Notes under the pieces: generated by a model
Database searches by the model: none
What the model was told of the DNA's origin: nothing
What the model saw: the letters and a program-made list of their open reading frames with translations, nothing else
In this document: positions 1 through 37,204 of the stretch, in pieces
How the letters are laid out: the number at the start of each line of letters is the position of its first letter
Position numbering within the stretch: the stretch's first letter is position 1
Made by a program: the position numbers and the translations under genes
Assembly (NCBI GenBank): GCA_907164885.2
Contig: OU015493.1
Span: forward strand, 122,030,693-122,094,692
Direction: 5' to 3'
Origin: Dolomedes plantarius
Lineage: Eukaryota > Arthropoda > Arachnida > Araneae > Dolomedidae
DNA length: 64,000 bases

Positions 1-28
1 TTTTTCGAAACCATTACTGACCGGTAGT

Positions 29-110
<82 letters not shown>

Positions 111-454
111 TAACTTAAAGTATTGGTTTAGTTTTTGTTTGAAATTTTTTACTTTGAACTACCTTTGTGCATTTCCATAGTATTATTTGCTTTTATTGAA
201 GACGGAATGATGAGAGTTTTAGTTAAGTTACACAGAAAATATTTTGCTGATGTTATTAGAAAATAATTACTAAGTAAAATAAAGAAAGAAAGAAAAAAAT
301 ATTCCATTCGATTTCGATAATTCGTCTTTTCTTCAGTGAAAACTAATGGTAGATATTAATGGAAGAGGTAGAAATATTCTACTTTTCGTGAGGACAAAAA
401 CCGAAAATTCCATGCATCGCGCGAAAGCTTGAGAGTTGTAGAGACAGTGTCTAC
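1..454 (-). other. Lim3 intron interrupting the homeodomain (partial)
   Basis: Intronic sequence after the homeobox donor. It holds a (TA)n microsatellite at 29-107 and otherwise AT-rich unique-looking DNA. The acceptor for the exon encoding helix 3 is not in the window. Confidence 0.7.
29..107. repeat. (TA)n microsatellite
   Basis: About 39 TA units with one CA interruption. Confidence 0.98.
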
Positions 455-24685
<24,231 letters not shown>

Positions 24686-25434
24686 CCGCTGATTTTTCTT
24701 ACTGCTGTACCAGAGCTTAATAATTTGATTGTTCCTATTTCAACAGAGTTTAAGTTCAGGAGCTTCGATAGAGGTGCTGTATACAAAGTTTTTTTCTTTT
24801 AATTCTGAGCCACTATGAAACAGTCATAGCTACAAATCCTTGACTAAAAGGAGAATGTTATCTCTTACTCAAGTTCTTATGATCAACTCGGTCCAGAGTA
24901 AAATGCTGCTTAGCTATTTCATTTCGATGATGCGGAAGTGGAGAAATTCTGGATAACAATGCATCTAAGAAGAGTCGTTATGATCTTGAAACGGAACGTC
25001 TTGATATATCTAAAACTCTCATCCTTCCTTTATTTTGATACATAATGCTTCTAGATTTCAGCAAGGTACGTCATATTGAAAAAAGAAAAAAATCCTCCTA
25101 ATTATAAAGTAATCAGACATATGGAAATTTCTCTCATCCAAAAAAGGAATAATATTCAACTGGCTTGTTATTCCTAGATTTAACTTCTTTCTTTCAAATG
25201 AAAGGTATTAATTAAAAAAAAATAACCTAACTGTCAACATTTAGATGACCTCAGTTATTGGCTTTTAATTTTACTTATTTTAATTGAATGTTCTGTTACA
25301 ATAAAGAATAACCAGTAATACTCTTCGATAAATATTGAAGTTTGAATTTCCATTAAGGTTTCTAAAATCTTTTAATTAATTTCACCATATATCATCCTTT
25401 GGCGAAACATCCATTTAAAATCTTCTTAAATCTT

Positions 25435-25447
25435 ACCTGAAAGAAAT
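25435..25447 (-). other. Candidate donor of a Lim3 5' UTR exon
   Basis: Minus-strand TTTCAG|GTAAGATT is a strong donor consensus between the putative promoter (26.0 kb) and the first coding exon (24.7 kb). If used, it would end a 5' non-coding exon. Purely inferred from position and motif; no paired acceptor was firmly identified. Confidence 0.25.
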
Positions 25448-25951
25448 AAACTAGTTTACGGGTGTTGCCATTTTCTTCAAATGAAATATTTTCGTCCAAA
25501 GTCACTTTAAATTTGCTTAAAGAAAAACAATTTTGAGTATTTTATGTCTGTCAATTTTCCCTCTTTGAAATCAATCTTCTTGCCGGAGACTTCTGATTTC
25601 TTATTAAAAATCGATACAGGTTACTTCTGGAATCTTAAAAATTCGTTCTATTGTTTTGCCCTTAAAAACATTCAAAATCACTTCTCAAAAATATTCTTTC
25701 AGTAGAGCAGACGACTCTCATGCATGTGAACGTCTGACAGACAGCCCAGCTAAACAACAAGACCTGAAGTCTCTCGTATTTACTTTTGAAAGATGGAACG
25801 TCCAATTCCAAAATTTGATTACGGAACTGGAGGCGACAGTGCCGAACTAGGCTGGGTCCATGAGAAAAAACATTCTCCCCGAAACTAACGCGCTCAGACC
25901 CTGCGCTCTCTCCGTGCTCTCAGTTTGTATGTGGAGTAGAGAGGCAGCCAC

Positions 25952-25959
25952 TGACGTCA
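25952..25959. promoter_or_regulatory. CRE palindrome TGACGTCA
   Basis: Exact CREB/ATF consensus within the GC-rich block. Confidence 0.6.
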
Positions 25960-26000
25960 TCGAGGCCCCCACACCCATTGGCCGCTGTGGCTCGCGCCCC

Positions 26001-26018
26001 GTTTCCACGGTAACCAAT
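26001..26018 (+). promoter_or_regulatory. X-box fused to a CCAAT box
   Basis: GTTTCCACGGTAAC fits the RFX X-box consensus GTHNCC-AT-RGNAAC at 13 of 14 positions. Its last C is the first base of CCAAT. An inverted CCAAT lies 20 bp to the left. Confidence 0.5.
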
Positions 26019-26238
26019 CTGGATGCGGCTCCAAGTTAAAGACGCTCTCCCCAACCTTCGAAAAATCAGAAAAGAAGGGAGGGGGAGTGTTCCCAAGGCA
26101 ACAGTTCCAGTCGGGAAGGCCCTAAAAACAGACAGGTTCTCCCGAGAAAACAAACGGCCTCTTCAGAGGCAGGTAAAGAGAGTTTGCAAATAACAGTTCT
26201 CAGGATTTCCAAGAGAGAAGAGTGCTAAAAATTAAACA

Positions 26239-26388
26239 ATGGACGGAGAAAAGGAATCCATTAAAAAAAAGAAAAGAAAAATCTTGAAGAAAGAAGAAGA
26301 AAACCTGGCGGAAATTCATAATAGCTTTGGTCGAGTAACAAATGTAAATAGATATCACATCTGGTGCCAATATACGGTTTTATACTAA
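26239..26388 (+). CDS. Candidate 49-aa lysine-rich ORF divergent from Lim3
   Basis: Starts at ACAATGG (good initiation context) 70 bp beyond the GC-rich block and reads away from Lim3. The product begins MDGEKESIKKKKRKILKK and ends QYTVLY, with a KKKKRK basic patch. It has no recognised family. It could be a short upstream transcript of a bidirectional promoter, the first exon of a spliced gene, or chance. Confidence 0.25.
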   Translation: MDGEKESIKKKKRKILKKEEENLAEIHNSFGRVTNVNRYHIWCQYTVLY

Positions 26389-26399
26389 ATCAATTATAG

Positions 26400-28050
26400 T
26401 CGAGATTCAAAATTTTTACTTCTCGATTTGAAGTAAAAATTTCGGTAATCCAAGAATATTTAAAAAATTTTATTATCAAAGAAGATTAATTGCATTTTAA
26501 TTATCAAAAATTAATTATATTTTAATTATCAAAGATTAACTATATTTTAATTATCAAAAATTATTAATATATAGTCTTAAGAAAGAACGTATGCATTGAA
26601 AATAAAGGTTACAGATTTATAAAGTGTTAAAAAAGATCACTCATTTAATACACTGAACATAGATTTATACCCTTTCCGCAAATGTAACATGAATAAGACT
26701 CATCCATAATTGACACAAGACATCCATCTTTATAAACAGATTAAACTTCATGTTATGTTGTCTTATCAAAAACCTCACCTCCTCAACCCAAGAACACATT
26801 ATTCGAAGTACTTTAAGCAAAACTTTCACGGGGAGCGAAAGGATACTGTACCTTAAGTTTCAGACACAATATCCAGTCGAGAAGATCGAAAATTTACAGG
26901 AAAACGTTGAATAGGGTTTTATTCGAAGAGAAATCTAACCGATTCATTACATCCTTATCTTTGTATACATTTTTACAGTTACTATATTAGGTGTATTGAT
27001 CTACATTTTTTAAAATGTTTTAATGAAATTTTCCTTTTATTTACTCCTTTGTAGCTGTATGGATACATTCTTAAATGCTGAAGTTTCCGTGAATGGATGC
27101 AAGGAGTAGTTCTCATTAACTCTTAAGTCTTCGAATTGTTAGCTGATTCACTTTCTTCACTTCCTTTTGCAAATAGTTCATTCATTCAGCATACTCTCTC
27201 TATTTTATTGCTCTTTACAGTTTTGTTATTTTTCGCACTCAAACTGATCAACAGATGGCGCTTTTTAAAAAGTGAACGCTATACAATTAGCGCAATTGAA
27301 AGTAAATGTACATACGCTATAAATTTTGAAATGGTTAAAAAAATTAAAATATCTTTGTGTTCGCTATTTAAAAAGGTTTTAAAATGCTTCCCTTTTTTCT
27401 AAGACCCTTCTTTCTATTCCTCAACAAATTTGGATAAAATAGTAACAAAAAGGAATTGTAAAAATTGCCGTATATTAGTAATTTAATTGCCAGACTGCAC
27501 GAATAAACGATAAAAACATAAAACAGTAACGTTATAGTGTTTATGTTTTTATCATCATGATATGATGAAAATAAATAATACCCCTGTAATAACTGTAGTA
27601 TACGGTCTCATTTTCATGAGATACATGTAAAACTCGTAGCAACAAAGTATACATCGATAAGAAATTACCTTTATTCAAAATTAGACCAAAATTTAGGAAC
27701 ATGAATGAAATTTTTCTTTATCATCCCGGCTGTAAGAATAAAGGAATGGAACCCCACATCACAAAAGTCGGAACTACTTACGTTCAGCACCACAAAACAC
27801 ATTTCATGTCTTAATAAAGAAAGCATGATGAATATTGCGAGTTCAGAGATATTTTAATGCTGAAAACATTGCTTGCTATAGGAAAGTTTACACCAAATCC
27901 AGTAAAGTAAATTAGAAAGTATAAAAACCACAATTCATTCACTACGATTAACTGTAAAATAAGATAGTCATAAATAATTCACTAATTCGGCCCCAATTTC
28001 TAAATCAAATGTAGTTTTCTCCTCAGGAGCGGATAAAGAGAACGCCTACT
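26400..28050. other. Intergenic AT-rich sequence
   Basis: No supported gene. The 88-codon plus ORF at 27136 has no recognised product. It includes a locally repeated AATTATCAAA(G/A)ATTAA word at about 26470-26570. Confidence 0.5.
27253..27261 (+). promoter_or_regulatory. CTCF-like core motif AGATGGCGC, site 2
   Basis: Same 13-mer and orientation as the site near 18.7 kb. The two flank the Lim3 first coding exon and putative promoter. Confidence 0.3.
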
Positions 28051-28052
28051 CC

Positions 28053-28217
28053 GTTCACGTTGCATTCGGAGCGTTGCGTTACATTACTACATTGGCTCCG
28101 AAATTGTTCACATGACCTGTGATTGGTTTTGCATATCATGTGGTCAACGAATTGAGGTCTATAACTGGTTAAAAATTTTAACGCTAACGCTACGTAACGC
28201 TCCAGATTTAGTGTGAC
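28053..28217. mobile_element. Short palindromic-ended MITE, copy 1
   Basis: Begins GTTCACGTTGCATTCGGAGC and ends CGCTCCAGATTTAGTGTGAC, so its ends are imperfect inverted repeats. Homologous to 60567-60717. The hAT-like element at 28223 abuts its right end. Confidence 0.75.
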
Positions 28218-28222
28218 ATCAG

Positions 28223-28275
28223 TAGGTGTACGTAAATTTCGCCAAAAAAAAATATATATACCATATAAAATTTCG

Positions 28276-28363
<88 letters not shown>

Positions 28364-28786
28364 CTCATTTATTCGCAAATATGTATTTATAAATTCAAAA
28401 ATTTCGCATTTATTAAAAAAAATCACAATTTTACTTACTTGGTTAGGTAAGTATCGAAATTCTTAGTTAAAATCTAACATTGTAATAGTCTCCACATTCT
28501 CTTCTTAAGTCTTTAGCAATACGTAATAAGCAAATTTCGAGAAAGAGATTTCTCAGATAAAGACCGGGAAGGGTCTTAGATAAGCAATTATGTTAATAAA
28601 TTATTACTATTATTACCTAATTTCGCTTAAAAAGCCGTTTATCACCGAGTTTTCGCCGAAAAGTAGTAAAAAGATAATTTTCGCATTTATTCACTCATAT
28701 CGGGAAATTTCGCATTTATTCACTCATATTGGAAATTTTCGCATTTATTCGCATCTGCTTCGTAAATATGAAAATTTCGTATCCCT
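28223..28786. mobile_element. hAT-like MITE, copy 2, with 8-bp target duplication
   Basis: 564 bp starting TAGGTGTACGTAAATTTCGC and ending AATTTCGTATCCCTA. Flanking octamers GACATCAG and GCCATCAG differ at one base, matching the 8-bp duplication expected of hAT elements. It contains a (TA)n tract at 28279-28358 and a local triplication of TTTCGCATTTATTC units near its right end. Confidence 0.8.
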
Positions 28787-28799
28787 AGCCATCAGTAAT

Positions 28800-31700
28800 T
28801 CATTTTAGCAGGCAAATGGCCATTTGCTTGCTTGTACGAGGAAAGATGAATTTGCTTTAGAATTTTACAGTCTATTTTACAGTTAATTAAAGTGAGCTAA
28901 GGATTTTCTATTTCTTGATATTTCATGTGTTCAAATATACTATAATATGCGTTCAATTTTCTCTAAAACTTTTACACCAAATGCTGTAATAAATAAAGTC
29001 TTCAAATCAATTAAATTTATTCAGTTAACTAAAACATAGCCGAAGGTTAGTGGAGCAGTGAAGTAGAGACAAAAAAAACAAACAAAGAAAACCTTTATAA
29101 GTAATTATAATGTCACTTGTGTATAATGCTTATTAGCTTTTAGAATTGTAATTGTGGAATTTTCACTATTATAAGATGCATAAGATTTTTTTCCGACCTC
29201 TATTTAATGGCTTTATTTGGTATTTATTTGAAAATGTTAATAGACTGAATATATACTTTTATAATAAGAGGCAAGTTACGTAACTATCAGACTAAGAGAA
29301 ATATTTTCACCTTCTGGAGGATTATAGTTTTGTTCATTCGACAATGTTTCAGACAGCTATTACTCTTCATTGACTATTCTGTGAATTTTACTTTCACCTC
29401 AAAAAATAAGAAAACAAATGGAACTGCAATGGAATAAGTGCAAAATTCCCCAAATCTGAAAAAAAAAATCTCGTAAAAGAAATCTGTGGTTAAAAGAGCG
29501 GAGAAAGGAAACTGGAATTATTCATCAATTTGTCTGGTGATAAAGAAAAAAAATTCATAAACAAACTAGATAAAAACAGTATACAAACTATAATTAAAAA
29601 AAATAGACGTAATTGAGTTAAACTGGCGATCTGCTACCTAAGTAAAGTATGCGAATGTCTGAAGCAAAATCGGAGTAGACGGCTGATACTTCAGATGTCT
29701 GTTAATGAAGGCACTGAAAGAGATGGGCACAGAAAAAATATATTGTTAGAAAACTCTTCAATGGAAGAAATTTAGCACGTATTCTTTTCTCTGATATGAA
29801 GAAGAAAAAAAAAGGGGAACGTTGTCTTGACTAGTAAGATAATCCTTGGCGTAGACAACTTTCAGCTTTCTTTTCTAGGACGCATTTTGATTGAGGAGGT
29901 ATCTACTCGAGGAAACTCTTAAAATTCTTGCTACATAATAAGTAATTGTTTCCACACTTGCCTTGCGAATTAACGAGATTTTTGTACCTTTAAAAATAAT
30001 ATATTTTATTGATTCAGGGCGTATTAACTTCCAAGCAGTCAAATTACTTTTCCGTTGTATAATCTTACTGAGTTCCTTTCTACTTGTATATTGAATATTA
30101 GATTATTAATACTCGCAGATTTTTCCCTTCTTTTTTCAAAGGAAAAGAAGATTTGAATTAACAAAGATTTTTTTCTAAATCGAGACAGTCGCAATAAATA
30201 AACTAGCATCAGGTATCATTAATGTTTATTGCATTATTTATAAATTGTTTCTTTGTAAAGCATGGAATAAGGATTAATGAATTAAAAGAATAATTAAGAC
30301 AGGTAAAATTGCTAATTATTAGAAGTCAACTAAAAAATTTTCTTTAAGAAATTTGAACATTCTACAGTATGTAATTCGGTATGAATTATTAATAATTTAT
30401 GAAACGTAAAGAATACAATGCGAAATTTTTATTTTTCTCTAATGATATTTGTATAATTGCCTTCAAGGGAAAGATCACTTCATTTGAAGACATTTCTCAT
30501 TTAAAATTTATTGTAAAATGAGCGTATTTTCTCCTTCAGGTTAAACGATCAGAGAATTGCAGTTGAACATCAACTTTTGCTTGTTTAACATTCGATGATT
30601 TGATTATTTGCGACTGTGAAATCAATAATTAAATAAGAATATTTTTTGAGTTTTGCAGACTTTTGCTATATTAATAATATCGAGATACATCAACAGTACT
30701 GTATTGTATTTAACTGTGTTCAATAAGGTTTAAATACTTTTCTGTTCGTGTTTTGAATCGCCCCTCTCTTCCTTTATGTGGGTTGACTTCAAAAATATAA
30801 TTTTTTTAAATTAGTCAATAAAATCATTTATTGCTGCTACAATTTGAAATGAATAAAGCAAAACCCGTTACAAAAAATTTACTTTTCATGTTAAATATGA
30901 TCAAAAGTGTCTTTTTGATGCAGTTTTAATAATAATAATTAATTTCTTTTTAAGCAACCAAATGTGACTTTTTTTATAAAAGGATTTAAATTTAAAGTAA
31001 GTCAAACAGGTTTTATGATATTTCATTGAAATACATTACACATTTCGCCCATTTTTTATATCAGATATAGTATATTAATATATAAAATTTACTATAGGTG
31101 TTTCTACTTATTAATGTACCCTTTATAAGGAAATTTTTTAAAATGTCTCAGTTGAACAATAATTAAAAAGCTGATGTTTAAATTTGGTTTTATTTAACTC
31201 ACAAAAACTGACTATGACATTTATAAGGTGATTTAAATAAAGAAGTAAACATTTTCTGTTGTTCCACAGAAGGAACCTGAGAAATGTTATTTCATCTTGA
31301 CCTAGCACCTTTCTCTTTTATACTCCAGTATGGACACTCACCTTTTAGTCCCCTCGATGTACGCGACAGTGGTAAATTGCTCAGTCAGCTAAAATTATTT
31401 TCTATGTAACATATTCATTAACATACCGTTATCAGTAAAATAGTCTAAGAAATGTTGCTTTAACAAAAAAAAAAAAAATTGTAAAGTATCTAAGTATAGA
31501 TTTTATGAATAAGTCATTGACGTGAGAATTTGAACAACCTGTTTCAATTTAAACAGTTTAATTTGTTCTTAATGTCAAGACTGAAAAAAATCTCAATAGT
31601 TTAAACTGTAATCTTTAGCATTATTGGTTTCACTTAAATTTCTATATTTTTTTTTTAACATTATTTTCAGTATCAAAGGTTATGTAAAGGCGTTTTAAAC

Positions 31701-31980
31701 GTTCAATTTTAAATGTAAGCGTACCAGTTAAATGTAAAATTTTGCGGTAAAATAATCAAAGGAACTATTTTTTTCTCCTTGGATGTAATTACTATACACC
31801 TTTTTTGATCACTCATTATTTCGAGAGTAAAATTTCAGTTCCACAAAATTTTTTGCTTCCCAATTTAAAGGCTAGATTAAACGAGAGTACTTCGACGATG
31901 TTTTTGCAGGTCTTCAGGAATGAAATCTTACTTATTACTGAAAGGAAGCACTACTTCTCCTGCTGATAAGTACTAATGCA
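28800..31980. other. Intergenic sequence without recognised features
   Basis: Uniformly AT-rich, no ORF above chance length, no repeat partner found in the window. Confidence 0.5.
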
Positions 31981-31984
31981 CCCC

Positions 31985-32340
31985 TATTGACCCACTGTCA
32001 TCATAGTTGACCCTCGTTCTCACAGGGTCACAGCTGAACATGCGTCAGAGTATAATTTAAAAACATCGTGTGAATAAAAGCAGTAGCAAGAAAAGTTGAA
32101 TTACTTGTGTCTTGTGCCGCAGAAACAAATCCATTTATGCCCGTGTTGTCAAGCACGTGGCTTTTTGTCTTCTGTGATGGGTTTGTTCGAGGGTGGAGTC
32201 GTTTGCCAGGTGAGATGCCACGTGCCTCGGGGTTGAGGTTATGGGAACAAACGCAATCGCTAGCAGTTCGATCGTTTCAGAGAGTGAATTTGTTTGACAG
32301 CATCTCTGGGGTGTATTTACCCCATGCAGCACATTCCTAA
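31985..32340. promoter_or_regulatory. GC-richer patch with nuclear-receptor half-sites and two CACGTG boxes
   Basis: TGACCCA (31988-31994), TGACCCT (32008-32014) and AGGGTCA (32024-32030) lie together; the last two form an inverted pair. CACGTG occurs at about 32155 and 32219. A 77-codon plus ORF and a 65-codon minus ORF overlap here, and neither has a recognised product. Best read as a candidate regulatory element or non-coding exon. Confidence 0.35.
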
Positions 32341-32349
32341 TGCACTATT

Positions 32350-34730
32350 GCTTGTTGTCTCAAATCATTGGTTGTATGTTTCAACTGGAATAGATTTTGA
32401 TTATAGTTTGTGAGCGTGAGAACACAGAACTTCAAATATATATAGACTCTATTCGTTGAAACAAAATTTTGACGGAAAAAATTATATTACCATTTCAGCC
32501 TTCAAACACTCATTAATTTGTTTGTTCATATAATATATTATTTGAGTATTACATAAAACTTTTTTTGAGGTAATAAAATACTGGCTATTGTTCTTATATT
32601 AAATATTCTTTATAAGTCGTCGTATGTGATTTTTTTTCCCCGACGGAAATCTCCTGGATAGAAAATAAATGAAAATTTGTTTACTATCCCAGTCAAAAAT
32701 TTTATGCAGTTACAATGAAACAGCGTAAACACTATTCCATAATTTTTTATTCGATAGTAGTATATTTATAAAAATGGTCTGTAGATGTTACTATTTTAAA
32801 TGTACCGTTTATGTAGAAATTTCAATAAAGTGTCTTAATTAAGCAGTTTAAAGGCTGAAACTTATTTTGAGTAATTAAATATGCATTACATTTTGCAGGT
32901 TATTTAAATAAAAAATTGTTTTCTGTTGTTCTTCAGTTTGATTGGAGAACCTAATAAGTATTGATTTATCTTTTATCATATCTTTTGTAGTAAGTATGAG
33001 GGAAAGACAAGAACTTCTTAGTTAGGTTTGACTTAATATCTTTTTTATTGAGTCAACTATGCAATTAATTTTATAATAGCTATGAGTCATGTTATATTTC
33101 TATAAAACTGATAATCTATGCCAATTATTTATTAAAAATAATTGAATGTAGTTTCGTTAAAAGAACCTAAATAAATCTCCTTTAATTGTATACCGTGTCA
33201 TTGTGTAAGTATAATGAAGTCATTAATTTTTAAGAAAGTATATAATTTTAGTGTTAAACTAGCAATAATCAGAATTATGTTTCTAGTTAAACTAAGATTT
33301 TTTTTCTCATTCATCGAAAATGGTATAAAATAATTAAAAATCTCAAAATCTTTTTAAAATGTGTCTTTTGGAGTGTAACTTTGGGGTTTGTTTAAGAATA
33401 TTTTCTGATTTAGTATTTCTTTTAAGGATATAACGTTCATTCATATAGAAAAACTCAGATTTAGATTCACACATCGCTACTTTTAACTTACGGCTAAAAT
33501 TCATTTTTACTAAGTCAGTGTATTTGTGACCATGATGTTGTGGATAATATAAAATAATATTGAAATTTTTATATTGAAGCAATAACAGTAGATCATATGA
33601 TTTTCTTCACCATTATTGTTAAAATATTGTAACCAATAATTTCGGTTAGTTATGTGCGACAGAAGATTAGCGCCCTGCATTCTCTAACAAATTTGTGTAC
33701 AAAAAGTCAAACATTCTTTTCAGCTGAAAAATTAAATTTAGTTCACTGCTTGTAATTTCCAGATTAAGTTTCCATTAACATACTTTTTGTACTTTTACCA
33801 AAGACATCTAAGGCAAGGAAAATCATGCTCCCGATACTTGAAAGTATGGTAGAGTTTCTTGCCAGTTAAAGTTCCAGAATAAGCAATATGATCCTTCTCA
33901 ATTAGAGAAGCAAAAGAAAGAAAAGAAAGCCAGTTAAAACGTCAAGGGAAAAAGTGAAATTATTTCCGAATTGTAAAAATAGATATTGCTTAAGACTAAT
34001 AAAAGTTGATATCTTTTTCAAGCGAAGAATGACTAATAACCACGAGATTAAGAAGTAAGGCGAGGCTGGGACAATAGCTGAAATGTTAAAGAAGAGAATT
34101 GATAACTTCATGCATTTTCGTGCAATCGTTTGTAAAAATGATTATTTTTGTAAAAAAATTAGCCCTGAAAAACTTCTCCTTCTTTGAAACTTGAAATTAC
34201 AACGTTTAGCTTTCACGAAATCGCGGGGAAATAAGATGACAGTGACTGAATAAAAGAAATGTTAAATAAAGAATCTGAAGAAATATTATCCAATACACAT
34301 TTCTTTAAAAAAGAAATATTGGGTTAGGTGGGATTGATTTCTATTTTACGCAGCTTGTATGTATTACAGGCAACCAACCTCAGCCATGAGTTTCGAACAC
34401 TATATTACTCTTGTCCAATAGTGGAAGGACTTTTTGGCTTGTTCCCTTTAATCAGAAGGAAAATAGAGATATTTTACGAGTGGCTAATTACAAAGTTTCT
34501 GCAGTTTGGATACTTTTGGAAATACGATTTTTTTAATTATAGTGAACTTATCCAATTTGTAAAATATATATTACTATACAGACTGACATCTCTTACCGAA
34601 ATAGTACTTTTGCATATAATACTAAGTAATAACTAGTGAATCAAGCAATATAATGTTTTTACAAAATAGCTACATTATCTTTAATGCATTTTTCTTTGCT
34701 GTCCAAATGTAGTACTAAAATCACACGTTT
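32350..34730. other. Intergenic sequence without recognised features
   Basis: AT-rich. ORFs at 33343 (minus), 33902 (minus) and 34328 (plus, 102 codons) have no recognised product and AT-driven composition. Confidence 0.5.
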
Positions 34731-34737
34731 ATATAAC

Positions 34738-35485
34738 TACTAGCTGAATACCCGTGCTTCACTACAGATTACATTTTAGGATTATTACAATGAAAATCGC
34801 AACGGATATTTTTATGGACAAAATAATGTAGAAGAAAATATTTAAATTAAATCTAATAGAACATACTAATGAATATAAGTACAGTTAACATAGTACAGTT
34901 TGAGGAACATTTTCCCCGTCAATAGCCAAAATTTCCTAAACCATGACAGAGATTCGCACAAAGAAGAGGCGCCAAGAATAGTCGCAAAGAATACGATTTT
35001 CCACACAAACGTATGTGGAGTGTCCTTATTTACCTCTTAGGGATGGAATTTAAAAAAATCCTTTCCTAGCGGCTATCCATGTCATTATAGGAATGCACTG
35101 TCAAAATTTCAGCCCTTTAGGTTCGGCGGTTTGGTCTGTGCGAGGTCTGTCAGTCAGTCACGGAACTGTTTTATATATAGGTTTAATTTAACATCCATAA
35201 AACATACTAATTTGACTTGAATTCTTAAAAAACTTCCATTTCAATTAGTCTGGTGGTTAAATTTTATCTTTTACTGTATTTTAATATTATTTTTGTCAAT
35301 TTATTTCGTTGTTATGCACGTGGCGCAAAATTAATTTAAAGTATCACAAAGAGAACAGAAACCACGTGATCAGCATTTAATAAATTAAATTCTAAAAATT
35401 AATCTTTAAAAATTCCCTCAAAATCAGAAAATGGAGGCAAAGATTCGAAAAAGATTTCATTTTAAGGGAAAAGGCCTCTGGAGTC
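34738..35485 (+). repeat. Dispersed repeat A, copy 3 (rearranged)
   Basis: Start TAGCTGAATACCCGTGCTTC and 3' block ending ACGGAACTGTTTTATATATA span 34738-35180. A second family segment (ATCAGCATTTAATAAATTAA and on) follows at about 35191-35485, out of its normal order. This suggests a deletion plus rejoining, or two overlapping insertions. Confidence 0.7.
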
Positions 35486-35489
35486 AATA

Positions 35490-37200
35490 CTTCTTTGTTT
35501 TAATTACCATTACCACACGTAAAGCCTGTTGAATCTACATAGTTATCTTGCGACCTTTTTTTTGCTTATCAATGGTGATTTGTAAGGCAGCTTTTGCACA
35601 TTAAGTTATCAAAGATGAATATAAGCCTGCAATAAAATGCCTTATGACAATAATCTAAAGTGCCTTCAGTGCTCACCTAAGAGACTCTTTCGAAAATTTT
35701 GAACGGTTTATACTTAGGAGAAATCTCATGCATTTATTATTGATGCTAAGTATTTATTCTGAAATCTATTTCTATGTAAATCTTTTCCTTTTATTTTAAA
35801 ATTTTGAATTGATTTATTGCCCCTGATGCGACGCTGTTATATTTGTATGGATGTAATGCTATTTCCTTTCAAATTTCAGTTTTTTCCAGACGGCTTTATA
35901 ACCAACTATCTACGATCCGGAATGAGAGTTTGAATTACGGCATAAATGGTCTGTATTTTATCAAGATAATAATGTCATTATGCCTGTTCTTTGGTATAGA
36001 AGTACAACACGAATCGTTAGTATTAAGTATTTATTTTACATATAGAAACTGGGATGGAATTATATTCCAATGTAAGCTATACTTTAATGTTACAAAGACA
36101 CGTGGAAATAATGTCTCTAAATTTGGACGCTTGAAAATCTTCCCAACAAATTGTCGAAAGCTATAGTGTTATTTCTTAACATTAATTCGTCGATTTCACT
36201 TGTTGTTGTTGTTGTTGCTTCTTATGCTTCCTGGTTGGAACGTAGTTCCAGACCAGGTCCATATAGGCTACGGGCTGAAGTGTGCGGCTCTGGTTTGAAT
36301 AGCATCACAAGAGTCGGAGTCCGTCTTAGTTACAGTCACTTTGGTTTCAGTATTTACATTAATGAAATATGACAGCATAAGATTACTTTCATCTGCAGAC
36401 TGAGTTTGCGCTAAAACGAGCAAAATATATTTCAGTAGTCTCAAAGACATTTAACAAATGCAAAAATTCGTGTTTGTCATCAAATCCAAGGTTTTATCTT
36501 TCACATCTTTCTAACAAATAACAGAAATTTTTCAATACCTCAGCCTGTCAGTTTCAAACGTATGAGAAGCATATACAAACTTCTCAAGCTTAAGATTTTA
36601 CCTTAAAAAAAGAACATAAAAGAACTGGAACACATTTAATCTTATTTCACAATAACAATAAGCTTTACAATCAGTGTAATTGACAAGAGGTTTTACAAAG
36701 CTTTCATTCGATTATAATAAAGTTTATAAAATATTTGATAGCTTTTTAAAGTAATATGTTCGAATAAAGCTAGAAAATAGGTTTTAAAGCTTTTATATGA
36801 CTTTTACTTGAGTATATTGAATGTAATATTGGAGTTTTTACTATTATTTAGTGTTTTAAAAAACTTTTTAATAAGTTATATTATATATTAAATTCTTTTT
36901 TTATCACTTGCCAAATAAAATATGGATACAAAATTATTTTACAGTTTTACAGTATGTCTAGGAAATCTTGAAAATCCACAACAATGATAGATTTGCATGT
37001 CTTTCTTATAGTTATAAACTTTACAAAAGTATTTACATAGACGGACGAAAAGTTACGCAGAAAGCAGAACGAAGTAGGAAAAATTGCGAGAGAGGGGAGT
37101 CAATTTTTTTTCTTCCCATGAACAAAACAAAAACGAAAATATTCATAAGGAGTGAAAAATTATACGAGCGGAGAAAATCCAGCGTTTCCAAAATAGTTTA
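35490..37200. other. Intergenic sequence, mostly featureless
   Basis: Contains a (TTG)n run at about 36200 and ORFs at 35843 and 36151 (plus) without recognised products. Confidence 0.45.
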
Positions 37201-37204
37201 AAAT

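Larger units (their letters stand above)
25850..26170 (-). promoter_or_regulatory. Putative Lim3 promoter (CpG-rich)
   Basis: A GC- and CpG-rich block about 1.2 kb upstream of the first coding exon, between AT-rich flanks. Contents: perfect CRE TGACGTCA (25952-25959), inverted CCAAT box ATTGG (25977-25981), RFX-type X-box GTTTCCACGGTAAC (26001-26014) overlapping CCAAT (26014-26018), and GA-rich stretches. No TATA box at a convincing place. Orientation is inferred from Lim3; it could also be bidirectional. Confidence 0.6.
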
